Assembly (NCBI RefSeq): GCF_025961225.1
Contig: NZ_JAOQNG010000001.1
Location: forward strand, 1,029,001 to 1,093,000
Reading direction: 5' to 3'
Length of the DNA: 64,000 nucleotides
Origin: Azospirillum canadense
GTDB taxonomy: Bacteria; Pseudomonadota; Alphaproteobacteria; Azospirillales; Azospirillaceae
Part shown: piece after piece, positions 17,812 to 27,035 of the stretch
How the letters are laid out: the number at the start of each line of letters is the position of its first letter
Numbering within the stretch: the stretch's first letter is position 1
Program-made: the position numbers and the translations under genes
Notes under the pieces: model-generated
The model's database searches: none
Told to the model about the DNA's origin: nothing
Seen by the model: the letters and a program-made list of their open reading frames with translations, nothing else

Positions 17812-18507
17812 ATGTTCATCGCGTTGAACAAGGCCGTCACGCTTCTCGGCAGCGCACCGGTGGTGCTGCCGGTGTCCGGCGTGCTGACCGCCGTGCTGTG
17901 GCGCCGGCATTCGGTGCGGGCCGCCGTGGGCTGGGTCGCGGCGCTGGCTTTCATGGTCGCGGTCGTGATGCTGCTGAAGATCGCCGGCCACGCCTGCGAC
18001 GTCCATTTCCTTGACGACCGGCTGACCAGCCCCAGCGGGCACGCGGCGCTCAGCGCCGCCGTCTACGGGGCGGTCGGCGTGGTGGTCGCGCGCCATGTCG
18101 AGGGCTGGCGGCGGAACGCCTTCCTGCTGGCGGTGTTCGGGATCGTCGCCGGCGTGGCGGTGTCCCGGGTCATCCTGCGCAGCCATTCGGTGACGGAGGT
18201 GACGGTCGGCCTCGCGCTGGGCGGGCTGGCGGTGGCCGCCTTCGCGCAGGGCCTCGCCCGGATTGCGCGGGCGCAGTCCGCGGAGGTGGCGTTTGGGCAA
18301 GCACCGGCCGCGCCTTGGCGGTGGCCGGCACCCCCGCTGGTCGTCGCCCCCTTGCTGGCGGCGGTGGTCCTGCTGCTCGGCGCCGGGGCCGTGACCTTCG
18401 GCAACCGATCATCGGAGCCGATGCTGAAGCACATCGGCATGCTCCTGCGCCAGGACGATGTTCTGTGCGGGCCGGTGTCGCCGCTGGACAGCCTGCTTCC
18501 GCGATAA
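17812..18507 (+). CDS. PAP2-superfamily membrane phosphatase
   Basis: 231 residues with five or six hydrophobic segments. Two PAP2 motifs are visible: SPSGHAALSAAVYG (PSGH) and SRVILRSHSVTEV (SR-x5-H-x3-acid, with Glu in place of the usual Asp). The first KxxxxxxRP motif is degenerate. Family members dephosphorylate lipid phosphates such as phosphatidate, phosphatidylglycerophosphate or undecaprenyl pyrophosphate at the periplasmic face. The Asp-to-Glu change is worth testing for activity. The C-terminal 60 residues extend past the catalytic core with one more hydrophobic stretch. Confidence 0.75.
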   Translation: MFIALNKAVTLLGSAPVVLPVSGVLTAVLWRRHSVRAAVGWVAALAFMVAVVMLLKIAGHACDVHFLDDRLTSPSGHAALSAAVYGAVGVVVARHVEGWRRNAFLLAVFGIVAGVAVSRVILRSHSVTEVTVGLALGGLAVAAFAQGLARIARAQSAEVAFGQAPAAPWRWPAPPLVVAPLLAAVVLLLGAGAVTFGNRSSEPMLKHIGMLLRQDDVLCGPVSPLDSLLPR

Positions 18508-18754
18508 GCCTTTGACAGGCCGGTTGCCTCATCCTCGCCCGGCCTTCGCTTGTCTTGGCGATATTTTCCGACATGCCGGCCGGGCCTGTCGGCTATTTGG
18601 CAACCGGAATGTTTCTCCTCCAAGGCCGGTTCAGGGTTGAGAGCGGGGTTGCGGAGAGGCATGGTGTCCGACTATACCCACGCCCCCGTTCATGTCCCGT
18701 TCTGTCCACGCCAGTCTATTCGCCGCCCGTCCTTCCGCTGCCTTTCTCAGGGTC

Positions 18755-21700
18755 ATGTCGCTTTTCGACTCCCTTCCGCGCGCAACGACGCCCGGAACCG
18801 CCGTGGTCCCCTTCACCCAGGAGGATCTGTCGCGCGTCTTCGATGCGAAGACGTTGCAGCGGGGGCGCACGCTCATCCTGACCAAGGCGGTGACCTTGTC
18901 GGAGGCGGAAGGCCGTATTGAGGCGACGGTTGTCGACCTCGGCCGCCACCTGACGGTTTCCGTCACGCCGGTGCGCGGGCGCAGCCGGGTGGTGTTCGAC
19001 AAGAGCTGCAGCTGCGGGCGCAACACCTGCGCGCACATGGCCGCGGCGGCGCTGATGGCGCTCGACGCGCGGCCGGAAGCGCGGCAGATGTCGCTGTTCG
19101 ATCCGCCGCCCGATCAGCCACCCCCGGCCCAGACGCTGTCCAGTCAACCTGTGCAACCGGCGCCACCGGCCCCCGTGCCCGAACCTCCACGCGCCGCCCC
19201 GCCACCACCACCTCCTCCTCCGCCGGATCCGGTGCTGAGCGTCCTCTGGACGCTGGAGCCGGGGAAGGAGGACGTGGCCATGTTCGTCTCCGCCGTCATC
19301 GCCGTGGAGGGAGAGAACGTCTCCACCCCCGCCAGCCCGCGCGACGTGATGGCCCGCGCCCCGCGCAGCCTGGACGGCGACGTGGACCGCGCCGTCGCCC
19401 GCCTGCTCGGCGGCGGCGGGGTGGTGCGCACACCGGTCGCCAAGAGCCGCGGCGACGCGGTGGACCGCGTGCTGCGCCGGCTGCTCGGCACCGGGCGGCT
19501 GCGCTGGCGCGGCGGTGCGGTGCTGGCGGAGGGGCCGTCCCGCACGGTCCGCGCCTTCCGCGACCCGGCCACGCGCAAGCTGCGCCCCACCGGCCTGCCG
19601 GAGGGCGGGACGCTCATCAAGGGCCAGACCTACTGGTGCGTGGACCCCAAGGGGGGCATGGTCTCGCCCGTCGAGTTGCAGGTCGTCGAGGTGCCGAAGC
19701 CCAAGGGAGCGGCGGCGGCTCCGGTTTCGGCGCCGTCCGTGGCGGAGCGGCCGACCATCTCCATGGCACCGTCGCTGTCCGCTGCCATGCCCTCGGGCAT
19801 CCGCATGGGCTCCGACGCCGCCGCGACCATCGTGGAGCGCGACCCGCGCATCGTGGCGCGACTCGGCCGCGTGGTGTCGCCGGACGGCGGGCTGGTGGAC
19901 GTGCTGCGCCTCGCCTTCGACTACGGCGAGGAGGGCTCCCCGTCGGAGATCGAGCCCGACGACCAGCGCCAGTTCGCCCGCGTGGAGGAGCCCGCCGGGG
20001 CCGTCTTCGTGCGCCGCGACAAGGCGCTGGAGCAGGGGGCGCTCGACCGCCTCGCCGCCTTCGGCTTCGCGCAGGGGCGCATCGAGCCGCCGCGCGGGCA
20101 GCTGAACGCGCGCGGCACCCGCGTGCATTGGCTGACCGGCAAGGACGCGGAGGAGCGCTGGTCCGCCTTCCTCGCCACCGAGGTCGCCGCCCTGCGCAAG
20201 GAAGGCTGGATCGTCGAGGTCGGCGCCGACTTCGGCACCAAGGTGGTGGAGGCCGGCGACGAGGTGGCCGTGGCCATCCGCGACGCGGGCGACGGCTGGT
20301 TCGACCTGGACGTCGGCGTGGAGATCGACGGGCAGCGCCGCGCGCTGTTGCCGATCCTGGCGACGCTGATCGAGCGCGGCGGCATGGAGGCCACCCGCGT
20401 CATCGAGGGGCGTGCCCACCTCGTGCTGGACGACGGCAACGTGCTGGCCCTGCCGGCGGAGCGCGTCGAGCGGTTGATGAGCGTGCTGGAGGCGATGCTG
20501 GGCAGCGGCCGGCGCATCGACGACACGCTGAAGGTGCCGCTGGCCGAGGCCGACGGGCTGCTGGACATCGACGACCTGATCGCCCGGCGCACCGAGGACA
20601 CCGCCCAGATCGACCGCTACCTGCGCACCTTGCAGGAACAGGAACTGCCGGCGGAAATGGACCCGCCCGCGGCGTTCCAGGGCACGCTGCGTGATTACCA
20701 GCGCGTCGGCCTCGCCTGGATGCAGTCGCTGCGGTCGAACAGGGTTGCCGGCATCCTTGCCGACGACATGGGCCTGGGCAAGACCGCCCAGACGCTGGCT
20801 CACATCGCGACGGAGCATGCGGAGGGGCGGCTGACCGAGCCCTGCCTCGTCGTCGTGCCGACCAGCCTCGTGCCCAACTGGGTGGCGGAGGCCGGGCGCT
20901 TCACGCCGCACCTGAGGGTGGTTGTTTTGCACGGGCTGGACCGGCACGAGAAGCTGGGTGACCTCGACCGCGCCCAGATCGTGGTGACCACCTACGGCGT
21001 GGTCGGCCGCGACGTGGACGTGCTGAAGCGTCAGACTTGGCACATGCTGATCCTGGACGAGGCGCAGGCGATCAAGAACCCGGACAGCAAGGCGACGCGC
21101 GCGGTCTGCGCGCTGAACGCCCGCAACCGGCTCTGCCTGTCCGGCACGCCGGTGGAGAACAACCTGGGCGAGCTGTGGAGCCAATTCGCCTTCCTGATGC
21201 CCGGCCTGCTCGGCGACCGGAAGGAGTTCGGCAAGCGTTACCGCACGCCGATCGAAAAGCGCGGCGACGGCACCCGGGCCAAGGCGCTGATGCGCCGCAT
21301 CCGCCCCTTCCTGCTGCGCCGGACCAAAGAGGCCGTGGCGAAGGAACTGCCCCCGAAGACGGAGGTGGTGGTCCGCATCGACCTGGAACCGGCGCAACGC
21401 GACCTCTACGAGACCATCCGCCTGTCGGTGAACGAGACGGTGCGGGCGGCGCTCGCGGTCAGCGGCGTGTCGCGCAACGCCATCACCATCATCGATGCGC
21501 TGCTGAAGCTGCGGCAGGTCTGCTGCGACCCGCGGCTGGTCAAAATCCCCGCCGCCGGCCGGGTGAAGGAGAGCGCCAAGCTCGACGCCCTGACCGACAT
21601 GGTGCTGGAGATGGTGCCCGAAGGCCGGCGCATCCTGATCTTCTCGCAGTTCACCTCCATGCTCGACCTCATCAAGGGCAAGCTGGAGGACGCGAAGATC

Positions 21701-22084
21701 CCCTATGTGGAGCTGACCGGCCGCACGCTCGACCGGGCGGAACCGGTGAACCGCTTCCAGAACCGCGAGGTGCCGGTCTTCCTGATCAGCCTGAAGGCCG
21801 GCGGGCGCGGCCTGAACCTGACCGCCGCCGACACGGTCATCCACTACGATCCCTGGTGGAACCCGGCCGCCGAGGACCAGGCGACCGACCGCGCCTACCG
21901 AATCGGCCAGGACAAACCGGTTTTCGTCTACAAGCTGATCGCCGCGAACACGGTGGAGGAGCGGATTCTCGACCTCCAGCGGCGCAAAGGCAACCTTTCG
22001 GACGCGACGATCGAAGGAACGGGCCTTGTGAGTGCCCTGGACGGCGGCGACATCGACTATCTGCTGGGTAAGGGGGAAAACTGA
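18755..22084 (+). CDS. SWIM zinc-finger SNF2-family DEAD/DEAH helicase
   Basis: About 1109 residues from ATG 18755 (an in-frame ATG at 18692 would add 21). An N-terminal SWIM finger (CSCGRNTCAH) precedes a proline-rich linker and a large middle domain. The SNF2 ATPase follows, with motif I DDMGLGKTAQT, motif II DEAQ and SGTPVENNLGELWS. The C-terminal helicase half has IFSQFTSMLDLI, AGGRGLNLTAADTVIHYDPWWN and DRAYRIGQ. Such proteins translocate on double-stranded DNA and remodel protein-DNA or RNA polymerase complexes; the bacterial role is poorly known. The next genes follow on the same strand. Confidence 0.9.
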   Translation: MSLFDSLPRATTPGTAVVPFTQEDLSRVFDAKTLQRGRTLILTKAVTLSEAEGRIEATVVDLGRHLTVSVTPVRGRSRVVFDKSCSCGRNTCAHMAAAALMALDARPEARQMSLFDPPPDQPPPAQTLSSQPVQPAPPAPVPEPPRAAPPPPPPPPPDPVLSVLWTLEPGKEDVAMFVSAVIAVEGENVSTPASPRDVMARAPRSLDGDVDRAVARLLGGGGVVRTPVAKSRGDAVDRVLRRLLGTGRLRWRGGAVLAEGPSRTVRAFRDPATRKLRPTGLPEGGTLIKGQTYWCVDPKGGMVSPVELQVVEVPKPKGAAAAPVSAPSVAERPTISMAPSLSAAMPSGIRMGSDAAATIVERDPRIVARLGRVVSPDGGLVDVLRLAFDYGEEGSPSEIEPDDQRQFARVEEPAGAVFVRRDKALEQGALDRLAAFGFAQGRIEPPRGQLNARGTRVHWLTGKDAEERWSAFLATEVAALRKEGWIVEVGADFGTKVVEAGDEVAVAIRDAGDGWFDLDVGVEIDGQRRALLPILATLIERGGMEATRVIEGRAHLVLDDGNVLALPAERVERLMSVLEAMLGSGRRIDDTLKVPLAEADGLLDIDDLIARRTEDTAQIDRYLRTLQEQELPAEMDPPAAFQGTLRDYQRVGLAWMQSLRSNRVAGILADDMGLGKTAQTLAHIATEHAEGRLTEPCLVVVPTSLVPNWVAEAGRFTPHLRVVVLHGLDRHEKLGDLDRAQIVVTTYGVVGRDVDVLKRQTWHMLILDEAQAIKNPDSKATRAVCALNARNRLCLSGTPVENNLGELWSQFAFLMPGLLGDRKEFGKRYRTPIEKRGDGTRAKALMRRIRPFLLRRTKEAVAKELPPKTEVVVRIDLEPAQRDLYETIRLSVNETVRAALAVSGVSRNAITIIDALLKLRQVCCDPRLVKIPAAGRVKESAKLDALTDMVLEMVPEGRRILIFSQFTSMLDLIKGKLEDAKIPYVELTGRTLDRAEPVNRFQNREVPVFLISLKAGGRGLNLTAADTVIHYDPWWNPAAEDQATDRAYRIGQDKPVFVYKLIAANTVEERILDLQRRKGNLSDATIEGTGLVSALDGGDIDYLLGKGEN

Positions 22085-22194
22085 GGGCATACTCGGGGTT
22101 ACCGCGTACCCCCGGCACTGGCCTTTGGCGAAATATGGCCTAATTGCGTCCAAAGGAGGGCTCTTCGGGGGACCCTTGCGACAGGGGAGGGGCC

Positions 22195-22737
22195 ATGATG
22201 TTGACGCCGTGGGATGAATCGCCTGGTCCGGAGCGGCTTGTCGAGGCGTGGCGCGACGCTGCCGCGGAGGCGCGGCGCTGGCGCGACGACCCGGACCTGA
22301 CCGCCGCGCTGAAGGCGGCGCGCAGCCGCCTGCACCGGCCACCGGCCGCACCGCCGCGTTCGCCCGAGCAGGTGCTGGCCGACGAACTGCGCGCCGCGCG
22401 CCTCGTCTGGGCGGACATGCAGGCCACCGCGGAGGGACCCGCACGCGGGGCGGCCTACGCGAACTTGAAGCGCTGGGAGCCCGGCCTGTTCGGCTACAGC
22501 GAGACGCAACGCTCCACCGCCGGCAAGATCGCGGCGTCGGAAGCTGCTGAAGCCCGCCGCGACGCCCAGGAACGGGCGGAGGCACAGGCGCTGCTCGGCT
22601 CCTTCCGCGTGGCCCAGGACCGGGCGCGGCTGGCGACCCGGGCGGTGCAGGCCGACCCCCGCGCCCGCGCGCTGGCGGATTCGGACGGCACGCCGCAGCC
22701 GAATGGCCGCCCGGCGGGGCGGGTTTCCGCTTCATGA
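22195..22737 (+). CDS. hypothetical alanine/arginine-rich protein
   Basis: 180 residues. The ATG at 22195 is six bases after a GGGGAGG ribosome site. It is predicted cytoplasmic and largely helical, with many Ala, Arg and Glu residues (EARRDAQERAEAQALLG suggests a coiled coil). No recognised domain. The stop overlaps the start of the DUF1499 gene (ATGA), so the two are translationally coupled. It follows the SNF2 helicase by 110 bases. Confidence 0.6.
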   Translation: MMLTPWDESPGPERLVEAWRDAAAEARRWRDDPDLTAALKAARSRLHRPPAAPPRSPEQVLADELRAARLVWADMQATAEGPARGAAYANLKRWEPGLFGYSETQRSTAGKIAASEAAEARRDAQERAEAQALLGSFRVAQDRARLATRAVQADPRARALADSDGTPQPNGRPAGRVSAS

Positions 22738-23258
22738 GGCGTTTTCTTCGGAGTTTCCTGCGGGTCCTGGTGATCGTCCTGCTGGTGCCGGTGTTCGCTT
22801 ATGGCGCGCTGGCCCTCGTGGTCGGGCGCGACAACGTCTGGGCGACGGTGTTCGGCCCCGGCAACCGTGCGCCGGTGGACTTCGCGACGCTTCAGCCGGC
22901 CGACACCCCCAACCGCTACCTCGTCTGCCCGCCCGCCCAATGCGCCCGCGCCGACGCCGAAAGCCCGGTCTACCCCGTGCCGGCCGACCGGCTGCGCGCC
23001 GCCTGGACCGAGGTGATCGCGAAGCATGGCGCCAAGCTGCTGTCCTCCGGCGAGGAGCAGATAGACGCGGAGGCCCGGACCCCATGGCTGCGCTTCCCGG
23101 ACCTCGTCACCGTACGCATCGTGCCGCTGGGCGCGGACCGCTCGACCGCCAAGATCTACAGCCGCTCCCTCTACGGCCGCTCCGACCTCGGCGTGAACGC
23201 CGCCCGGGTGAAGGCGTGGATGGCGGAGGTTGAAGCCGGCCTGCGGACGATGTCGTGA
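22734..23258 (+). CDS. DUF1499 domain protein, membrane-anchored
   Basis: 174 residues with one N-terminal transmembrane helix (about residues 8-30), then a periplasmic DUF1499-like domain with PVYPVPADRLRAAWTEV and a C-terminal YSRSLYGRSDLGVNAARVKAWM. DUF1499 proteins are widespread and uncharacterised. It is coupled to the preceding gene by ATGA and to the following one by GTGA. The next gene's GTG start is followed immediately by a palindromic element. Confidence 0.75.
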   Translation: MRRFLRSFLRVLVIVLLVPVFAYGALALVVGRDNVWATVFGPGNRAPVDFATLQPADTPNRYLVCPPAQCARADAESPVYPVPADRLRAAWTEVIAKHGAKLLSSGEEQIDAEARTPWLRFPDLVTVRIVPLGADRSTAKIYSRSLYGRSDLGVNAARVKAWMAEVEAGLRTMS

Positions 23259-23905
23259 CGCGGTTTTGCCCCCAACCCAACCCTCCCCCGCTCTCGGCGG
23301 ACCGAAGGTCCGCCTGCCGCGTCAGCGCAAACCTTTGGTTTGCGCGAGAGCTGGGCGGGGGAGGGGACTTGGCCATCTCCCTCCCCCGCCCAGCGGGGGA
23401 GGGTCGGGGTGGGGGCATCACAGCAGCACTCTTCCTCACCACACTCTTCCTCACCACACTCTTCCTCACCACACTCTTCCTCACCACACTCCTCCCCACC
23501 ACCCCATCCCTCGCCGCCGACCTCGCGGTCACGGTGACCAACGTCCACTCCGACCACGGGCGGGTCATGGTCGCCGTCTGCACGCAGGACACCTTCCTGA
23601 AGCCCGGCTGCCCCTACACGGCGAGCGCGCCGGCCCAGGCGGGTGCGGTGACGGTCACGGTGCGCGGCGTCCGGCCCGGCACCTACGCCGTGCAGGCCTT
23701 CCAGGACGAGAACGGCAACGAGGAGGTCGACCGCAATTTCTTCGGCCTGCCGGAGGAAGGCATCGGCTTCAGCAACGACGCGCCGATCCGCTTCGGCCCG
23801 CCCAGCTACGCGGACGCGGCCATCACCGTCGCCGAGGGCGGAAGCCGGACCGCGCTGCGCCTGCGCTATTTCATCGAGAGCGGAAACGTTCAATCAAAGC
23901 GCTGA
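23255..23905 (+). CDS. DUF2141 domain secreted protein with repeat-derived N-terminus
   Basis: 216 residues if the coupled GTG at 23255 is used. The C-terminal 130 residues are a DUF2141 domain: VTVTNVHSDHGRVMVAVC, then PGTYAVQAFQDENGNEEVDRN and GIGFSNDAP. The first 55 codons read through a MITE-like element (23268-23416). The next 25 come from a 15-bp tandem repeat encoding LFLTT four times, which forms the hydrophobic core of a signal peptide ending SLAAD. A TTG near 23369, just after GGGGAGGGG inside the element, is an alternative start giving a shorter leader. The 3' end overlaps the convergent aldehyde dehydrogenase by 35 bases. Confidence 0.72.
   Translation: MTRFCPQPNPPPLSADRRSACRVSANLWFARELGGGGDLAISLPRPAGEGRGGGITAALFLTTLFLTTLFLTTLFLTTLLPTTPSLAADLAVTVTNVHSDHGRVMVAVCTQDTFLKPGCPYTASAPAQAGAVTVTVRGVRPGTYAVQAFQDENGNEEVDRNFFGLPEEGIGFSNDAPIRFGPPSYADAAITVAEGGSRTALRLRYFIESGNVQSKR
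23268..23416. repeat. 149-bp MITE-like palindromic element inside the DUF2141 gene
   Basis: The ends 23268-23291 and 23393-23416 are 24-bp inverted repeats with two mismatches, starting GCCCCC and ending GGGGGC. Two smaller hairpins sit inside: GGCGGACC/GGTCCGCC and GCGCAAAC/GTTTGCGC. A second copy with the same plan lies at 28631-28796. Both are in frame with the start of a gene. Confidence 0.8.
23427..23501 (+). repeat. 15-bp tandem repeat encoding the signal-peptide core
   Basis: CACTCTTCCTCACCA occurs four times perfectly in tandem at 23427-23486, then once with two changes at 23487-23501. Because 15 is a multiple of three, copy-number change keeps the frame and lengthens or shortens the LFLTT stretch of the signal peptide in the DUF2141 protein. 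Confidence 0.9.
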
Positions 23906-25337
23906 GCGGGAACCGGGGGCGACCGCCGTGGGCAAGGCGCAGCCACGCCTTCAGCAGCGCCGCGTCGCCGTCGCGCAGCGGCCGGTGGTGCGGGCGGAAG
24001 CGGCCGGGGCTGACCGTGACGGTCTTCACCTGGGTCATCTCCAGCAACCCTTCCGCCCCGCGTGTCACGCCCCAGCCGCTGCGGTGCCGGCCGCCGAAGG
24101 GCAGGCGCGGGTCGGCGGTGGGGGCGATCAGGTCGTTGATGGTCACCGACCCGGCATCGACCCGCGCGGCGAGTGTCTGGGCCTCCGCCGCCGGCCCGAA
24201 GATCGACGCGCCGAGGGCGTAGGGGCAGGCCGCGGCCAGCCGTAGGGCCTCATCCATATCCACGACGGGCACCAGCGCCAGCACGGGGGCGAAGACGTCC
24301 TCCGCCAGCAGGTCCATGCCGGGCCGCGCGTCGGCCACGGCGAAGGGGGCCAACTCTGGTGACTCCACAACGGGCGCCGGCCCGACCAGCCGCCCGCCTT
24401 TGCTGAGCGCGTCCTCCAACAGCCGGGCGAGGCGGGCGCGCACCGGCAGGGGCACCGGGGTCGCGGGCAGCGCCGCGATCCGCTCCGCCAGCGCGCGTTC
24501 CAGCTCATCCGCGCGGTTCCGCAACACGAAGACCCGGCGCGGCGCGATGCAGGTCGCCGACCCGTTGAAGCGCAGCCCGAAGGACAGCGCGCCGGCGACG
24601 AAGCCGGCCTCGGCGCCGGGCAGGACGAACACAGCGTCGTTGCCCGACAGTTCCATGGCCGCGGGGATCAGCCGGTCGGCCAGCCGCGCCATCACCCGCC
24701 GCCCGGTTTCGGCGGAGCCCGTCAACACGACCTTGTCCACGCCCGCGTCAATGGCCGCTTCTGCGTCCGCCGGGCTTTCGCCCAGCGTGGCGAACAGCCC
24801 CTCCGGCAGGCCGGCCTCGGCCAGCCAGCGGCCGAGCAGACCCATGGGCGCGGCGCAGCCCGGCGCCGGCTTCACCAGCACGGCGTTCCCTGCCGCCAGC
24901 GCCTGCACCGCTTGCACCCCCGCGAGCAGCAGCGGGTAGTTGGACGGCGCGATCACCAGCACGGTCCCGAACGGCTCCCGCCGCACCTCCGCGGCGACGC
25001 CGAACAGCCAGCCGGGCCGGCCCCGCGAGCCGAGCCGGCGCGGCTTCAGCAGGGTCGCGGCCTCCCGTTCCAGGAAGCGGCAGGCGTCGGCCAGCGGCAG
25101 GATCTCCGCGGCCAGGCTTTCGGCGGGCGTCCGGCCCGGCCGGTCGGCGAGCGACGCGACCAGCGCGTCGGCCTCCACCGCGATCCGGCGGCGCAGGCGC
25201 GCGATCAACGCCAGCCGCTCTCGCACGGGCGTGGCGGCCCAGCCGGCTTGCGCGGCGTGTGCGGCCCGCAGCGCAGCCTCCGGTCCGAAGGTGGTGGGGC
25301 ACTTATCCCTTTGGCCTTTGTTCGCGGTGTGATCCAT
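23871..25337 (-). CDS. aldehyde dehydrogenase, probable carotenoid-aldehyde type
   Basis: 488 residues from ATG 25337. The NAD-binding region PSNYPLLLAGVQAVQALAAG, the catalytic Glu in MELSGND and the nucleophile Cys in NGSATC (near residue 263) define the aldehyde dehydrogenase superfamily. PFGGRHRSGWG near the C-terminus is typical of the AldH-like branch. It is divergent from two carotenoid desaturase genes. In C30 carotenoid pathways an aldehyde dehydrogenase oxidises 4,4'-diaponeurosporenal to the acid before glycosylation. That role is inferred from neighbours; general aldehyde detoxification is the alternative. Confidence 0.85.
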   Translation of the reverse strand: MDHTANKGQRDKCPTTFGPEAALRAAHAAQAGWAATPVRERLALIARLRRRIAVEADALVASLADRPGRTPAESLAAEILPLADACRFLEREAATLLKPRRLGSRGRPGWLFGVAAEVRREPFGTVLVIAPSNYPLLLAGVQAVQALAAGNAVLVKPAPGCAAPMGLLGRWLAEAGLPEGLFATLGESPADAEAAIDAGVDKVVLTGSAETGRRVMARLADRLIPAAMELSGNDAVFVLPGAEAGFVAGALSFGLRFNGSATCIAPRRVFVLRNRADELERALAERIAALPATPVPLPVRARLARLLEDALSKGGRLVGPAPVVESPELAPFAVADARPGMDLLAEDVFAPVLALVPVVDMDEALRLAAACPYALGASIFGPAAEAQTLAARVDAGSVTINDLIAPTADPRLPFGGRHRSGWGVTRGAEGLLEMTQVKTVTVSPGRFRPHHRPLRDGDAALLKAWLRLAHGGRPRFPLSALIERFRSR

Positions 25338-25466
25338 CTGTGACCTGGGTCCGTAACCATCCCCGACAATCAATCGACAGTGTGGTCGACGGCGGCGTTT
25401 GCCAAGGGCGCCAATTCCCAAGGCCAATCCCCCAGGCCCATCATCCCCAAGGGAGGAAGGACCGGC

Positions 25467-27035
25467 ATGCATCGACGCGTGGTCATCATCGGCGCGGGCC
25501 CCGGCGGCCTCGCGAGCGCCATCCTGCTGGCGCTGACCGGCGCCAAGGTCACGGTGCTGGAACGGCAGCAACGGGTGGGTGGACGGTCCGCGCTGATGGA
25601 GGCGGACGGGTTCCGCTTCGACACCGGGCCGACCTTCTTCCTCTATCCCCGCATTCTGGAGGAGATATTCGCCGCGGCGGGCCGGCGCCTGTCCGATGCC
25701 GTGGATCTCGTACGCCTCGACCCGCTCTACCGGTTGGTCTTCGAAAGCGGCGGGGATCTGCGCGTGCACGCCGACCCGGCCAAGCTGGCGGCGGAGATCG
25801 AGCGCTTCGCCCCCGGCGACGCGCGCAACCTGCACCGTTTCCTGGCCGACAACCGCGCGAAGCTGCAGGCCTTCCGGCCGGTGCTGGAAACGGCCTTCAA
25901 CGGCCCTGCGGACCTGCTCTCCGGCCCGATCCTGAAGGCGCTGCGCTGGCTGAACCCGCACCGCTCCGTCGACGCGGACCTCGCCCGCTACTTCCGCGAC
26001 CCGCGCATCCGGCTGGCCTTCTCCTTTCAGAGCAAGTACCTGGGCATGTCGCCCTTCCGCTGCCCCAGCCTGTTCACCATCCTGTCCTTCCTGGAGCATG
26101 AGCACGGCGTCTTCCACCCGCGCGGCGGCTGCGGCGCGGTGATGGAGGCCATGGCGCGACTGGCGCGCGAACTGGGCGTTGAGGTCCGGCTGGGCGAGAC
26201 GGTGCGGCACATCGACTTCCGCGGCCGCCGCGCCGTCGGAGTGCGGACGGGGCAGGGGGAGTACGCCTGCGACGGGCTGGTCATCAACGCCGATTTCGCC
26301 AAAGCCATGGCGACGCTGGTGCCCGACGACCTGCGCCGGCGCTGGAGCGACGCGCAGATCGCCCGCAAGAAATTCTCCTGCTCCACCTTCATGCTCTACC
26401 TAGGCATCGAGGGGAAGGTGGACGAACTGGACCACCACACGATCCTGCTGGCCGAGGACTACGCCCGCAACCTGGCGGAGATCGAGGCCTGCCGGGAACT
26501 GCCGCGGCGCCCCTCGCTCTATGTCCAGAACGCCTGCGTGACCGATCCGGGGCTGGCGCCGCCGGGCTGCTCCACGCTCTACGTGCTGGTCCCGGTCGGT
26601 CACCAGCGCGGCCACATCGACTGGACCGTGGAGGCTCCGCGTTACCGTGCTCTGGTGCTGAAGCGGCTGGAAGCGCTGGGCGTGCGCGACGTCGAACGCC
26701 GCATCCGGGTGGAGCGCGCGCTCACCCCCGCCGACTGGGCGGACGGCTTCAACATCCATCGCGGCGCCACCTTCAACCTCGCTCACAATCTCAGCCAGAT
26801 GCTGCACAACCGGCCGCGCAACCGGTTCGAGGATCTGGACGGCGTCTATCTGGTCGGCGGCGGCACCCACCCCGGCAGCGGCCTACCGGTGATCTTCGAA
26901 GGGGCGCGCATCTCCGCCCGGCTGCTGGCGGAGGATCTCGGCCTGCCGGTGCCGTGGCGCGGGGACACGGGCGCGCTCGGCGGTGTTCTCGGACAGGGCG
27001 CAACGAAAGAAGCCTATTCGCGGGAGGCGGCGTGA
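25467..27035 (+). CDS. carotenoid desaturase/oxidase, CrtN/CrtP-like
   Basis: 522 residues from ATG 25467, nine bases after a strong GGGAGGAAGG ribosome site. The N-terminal FAD dinucleotide fold VVIIGAGPGGLASAILLA and GFRFDTGPTFFLYP are signatures of the CrtI/CrtN family; the C-terminal GVYLVGGGTHPGSGLPVIFEGA is the flavin-binding end. Family members desaturate or terminally oxidise linear carotenes. With the second desaturase, aldehyde dehydrogenase, acyltransferase and glycosyltransferase around it, a C30 pathway (dehydrosqualene or squalene desaturase, or diaponeurosporene oxidase) is likely. Which step it performs cannot be read from sequence. Confidence 0.87.
   Translation: MHRRVVIIGAGPGGLASAILLALTGAKVTVLERQQRVGGRSALMEADGFRFDTGPTFFLYPRILEEIFAAAGRRLSDAVDLVRLDPLYRLVFESGGDLRVHADPAKLAAEIERFAPGDARNLHRFLADNRAKLQAFRPVLETAFNGPADLLSGPILKALRWLNPHRSVDADLARYFRDPRIRLAFSFQSKYLGMSPFRCPSLFTILSFLEHEHGVFHPRGGCGAVMEAMARLARELGVEVRLGETVRHIDFRGRRAVGVRTGQGEYACDGLVINADFAKAMATLVPDDLRRRWSDAQIARKKFSCSTFMLYLGIEGKVDELDHHTILLAEDYARNLAEIEACRELPRRPSLYVQNACVTDPGLAPPGCSTLYVLVPVGHQRGHIDWTVEAPRYRALVLKRLEALGVRDVERRIRVERALTPADWADGFNIHRGATFNLAHNLSQMLHNRPRNRFEDLDGVYLVGGGTHPGSGLPVIFEGARISARLLAEDLGLPVPWRGDTGALGGVLGQGATKEAYSREAA

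Noticed and set aside
18716..22735. 1339-codon open frame on the minus strand opposite the SNF2 helicase
   Set aside because: The helicase on the plus strand has full motif support. The reverse frame is His/Arg/Gly-rich with no domain, a usual shadow in GC-rich DNA.
23427..23501. Possible CRISPR array
   Set aside because: Repeats are 15 bp with no spacers and are in coding frame; a tandem repeat, not CRISPR.
25374..25389. TCGAC-N6-GTCGA inverted repeat in the carotenoid divergent gap
   Set aside because: Five-base arms are too short to stand out in GC-rich DNA; no second copy was seen.
25338..26210. N-terminal extension of the aldehyde dehydrogenase frame
   Set aside because: It lies antisense to the first carotenoid desaturase; the family's normal start matches ATG 25337.
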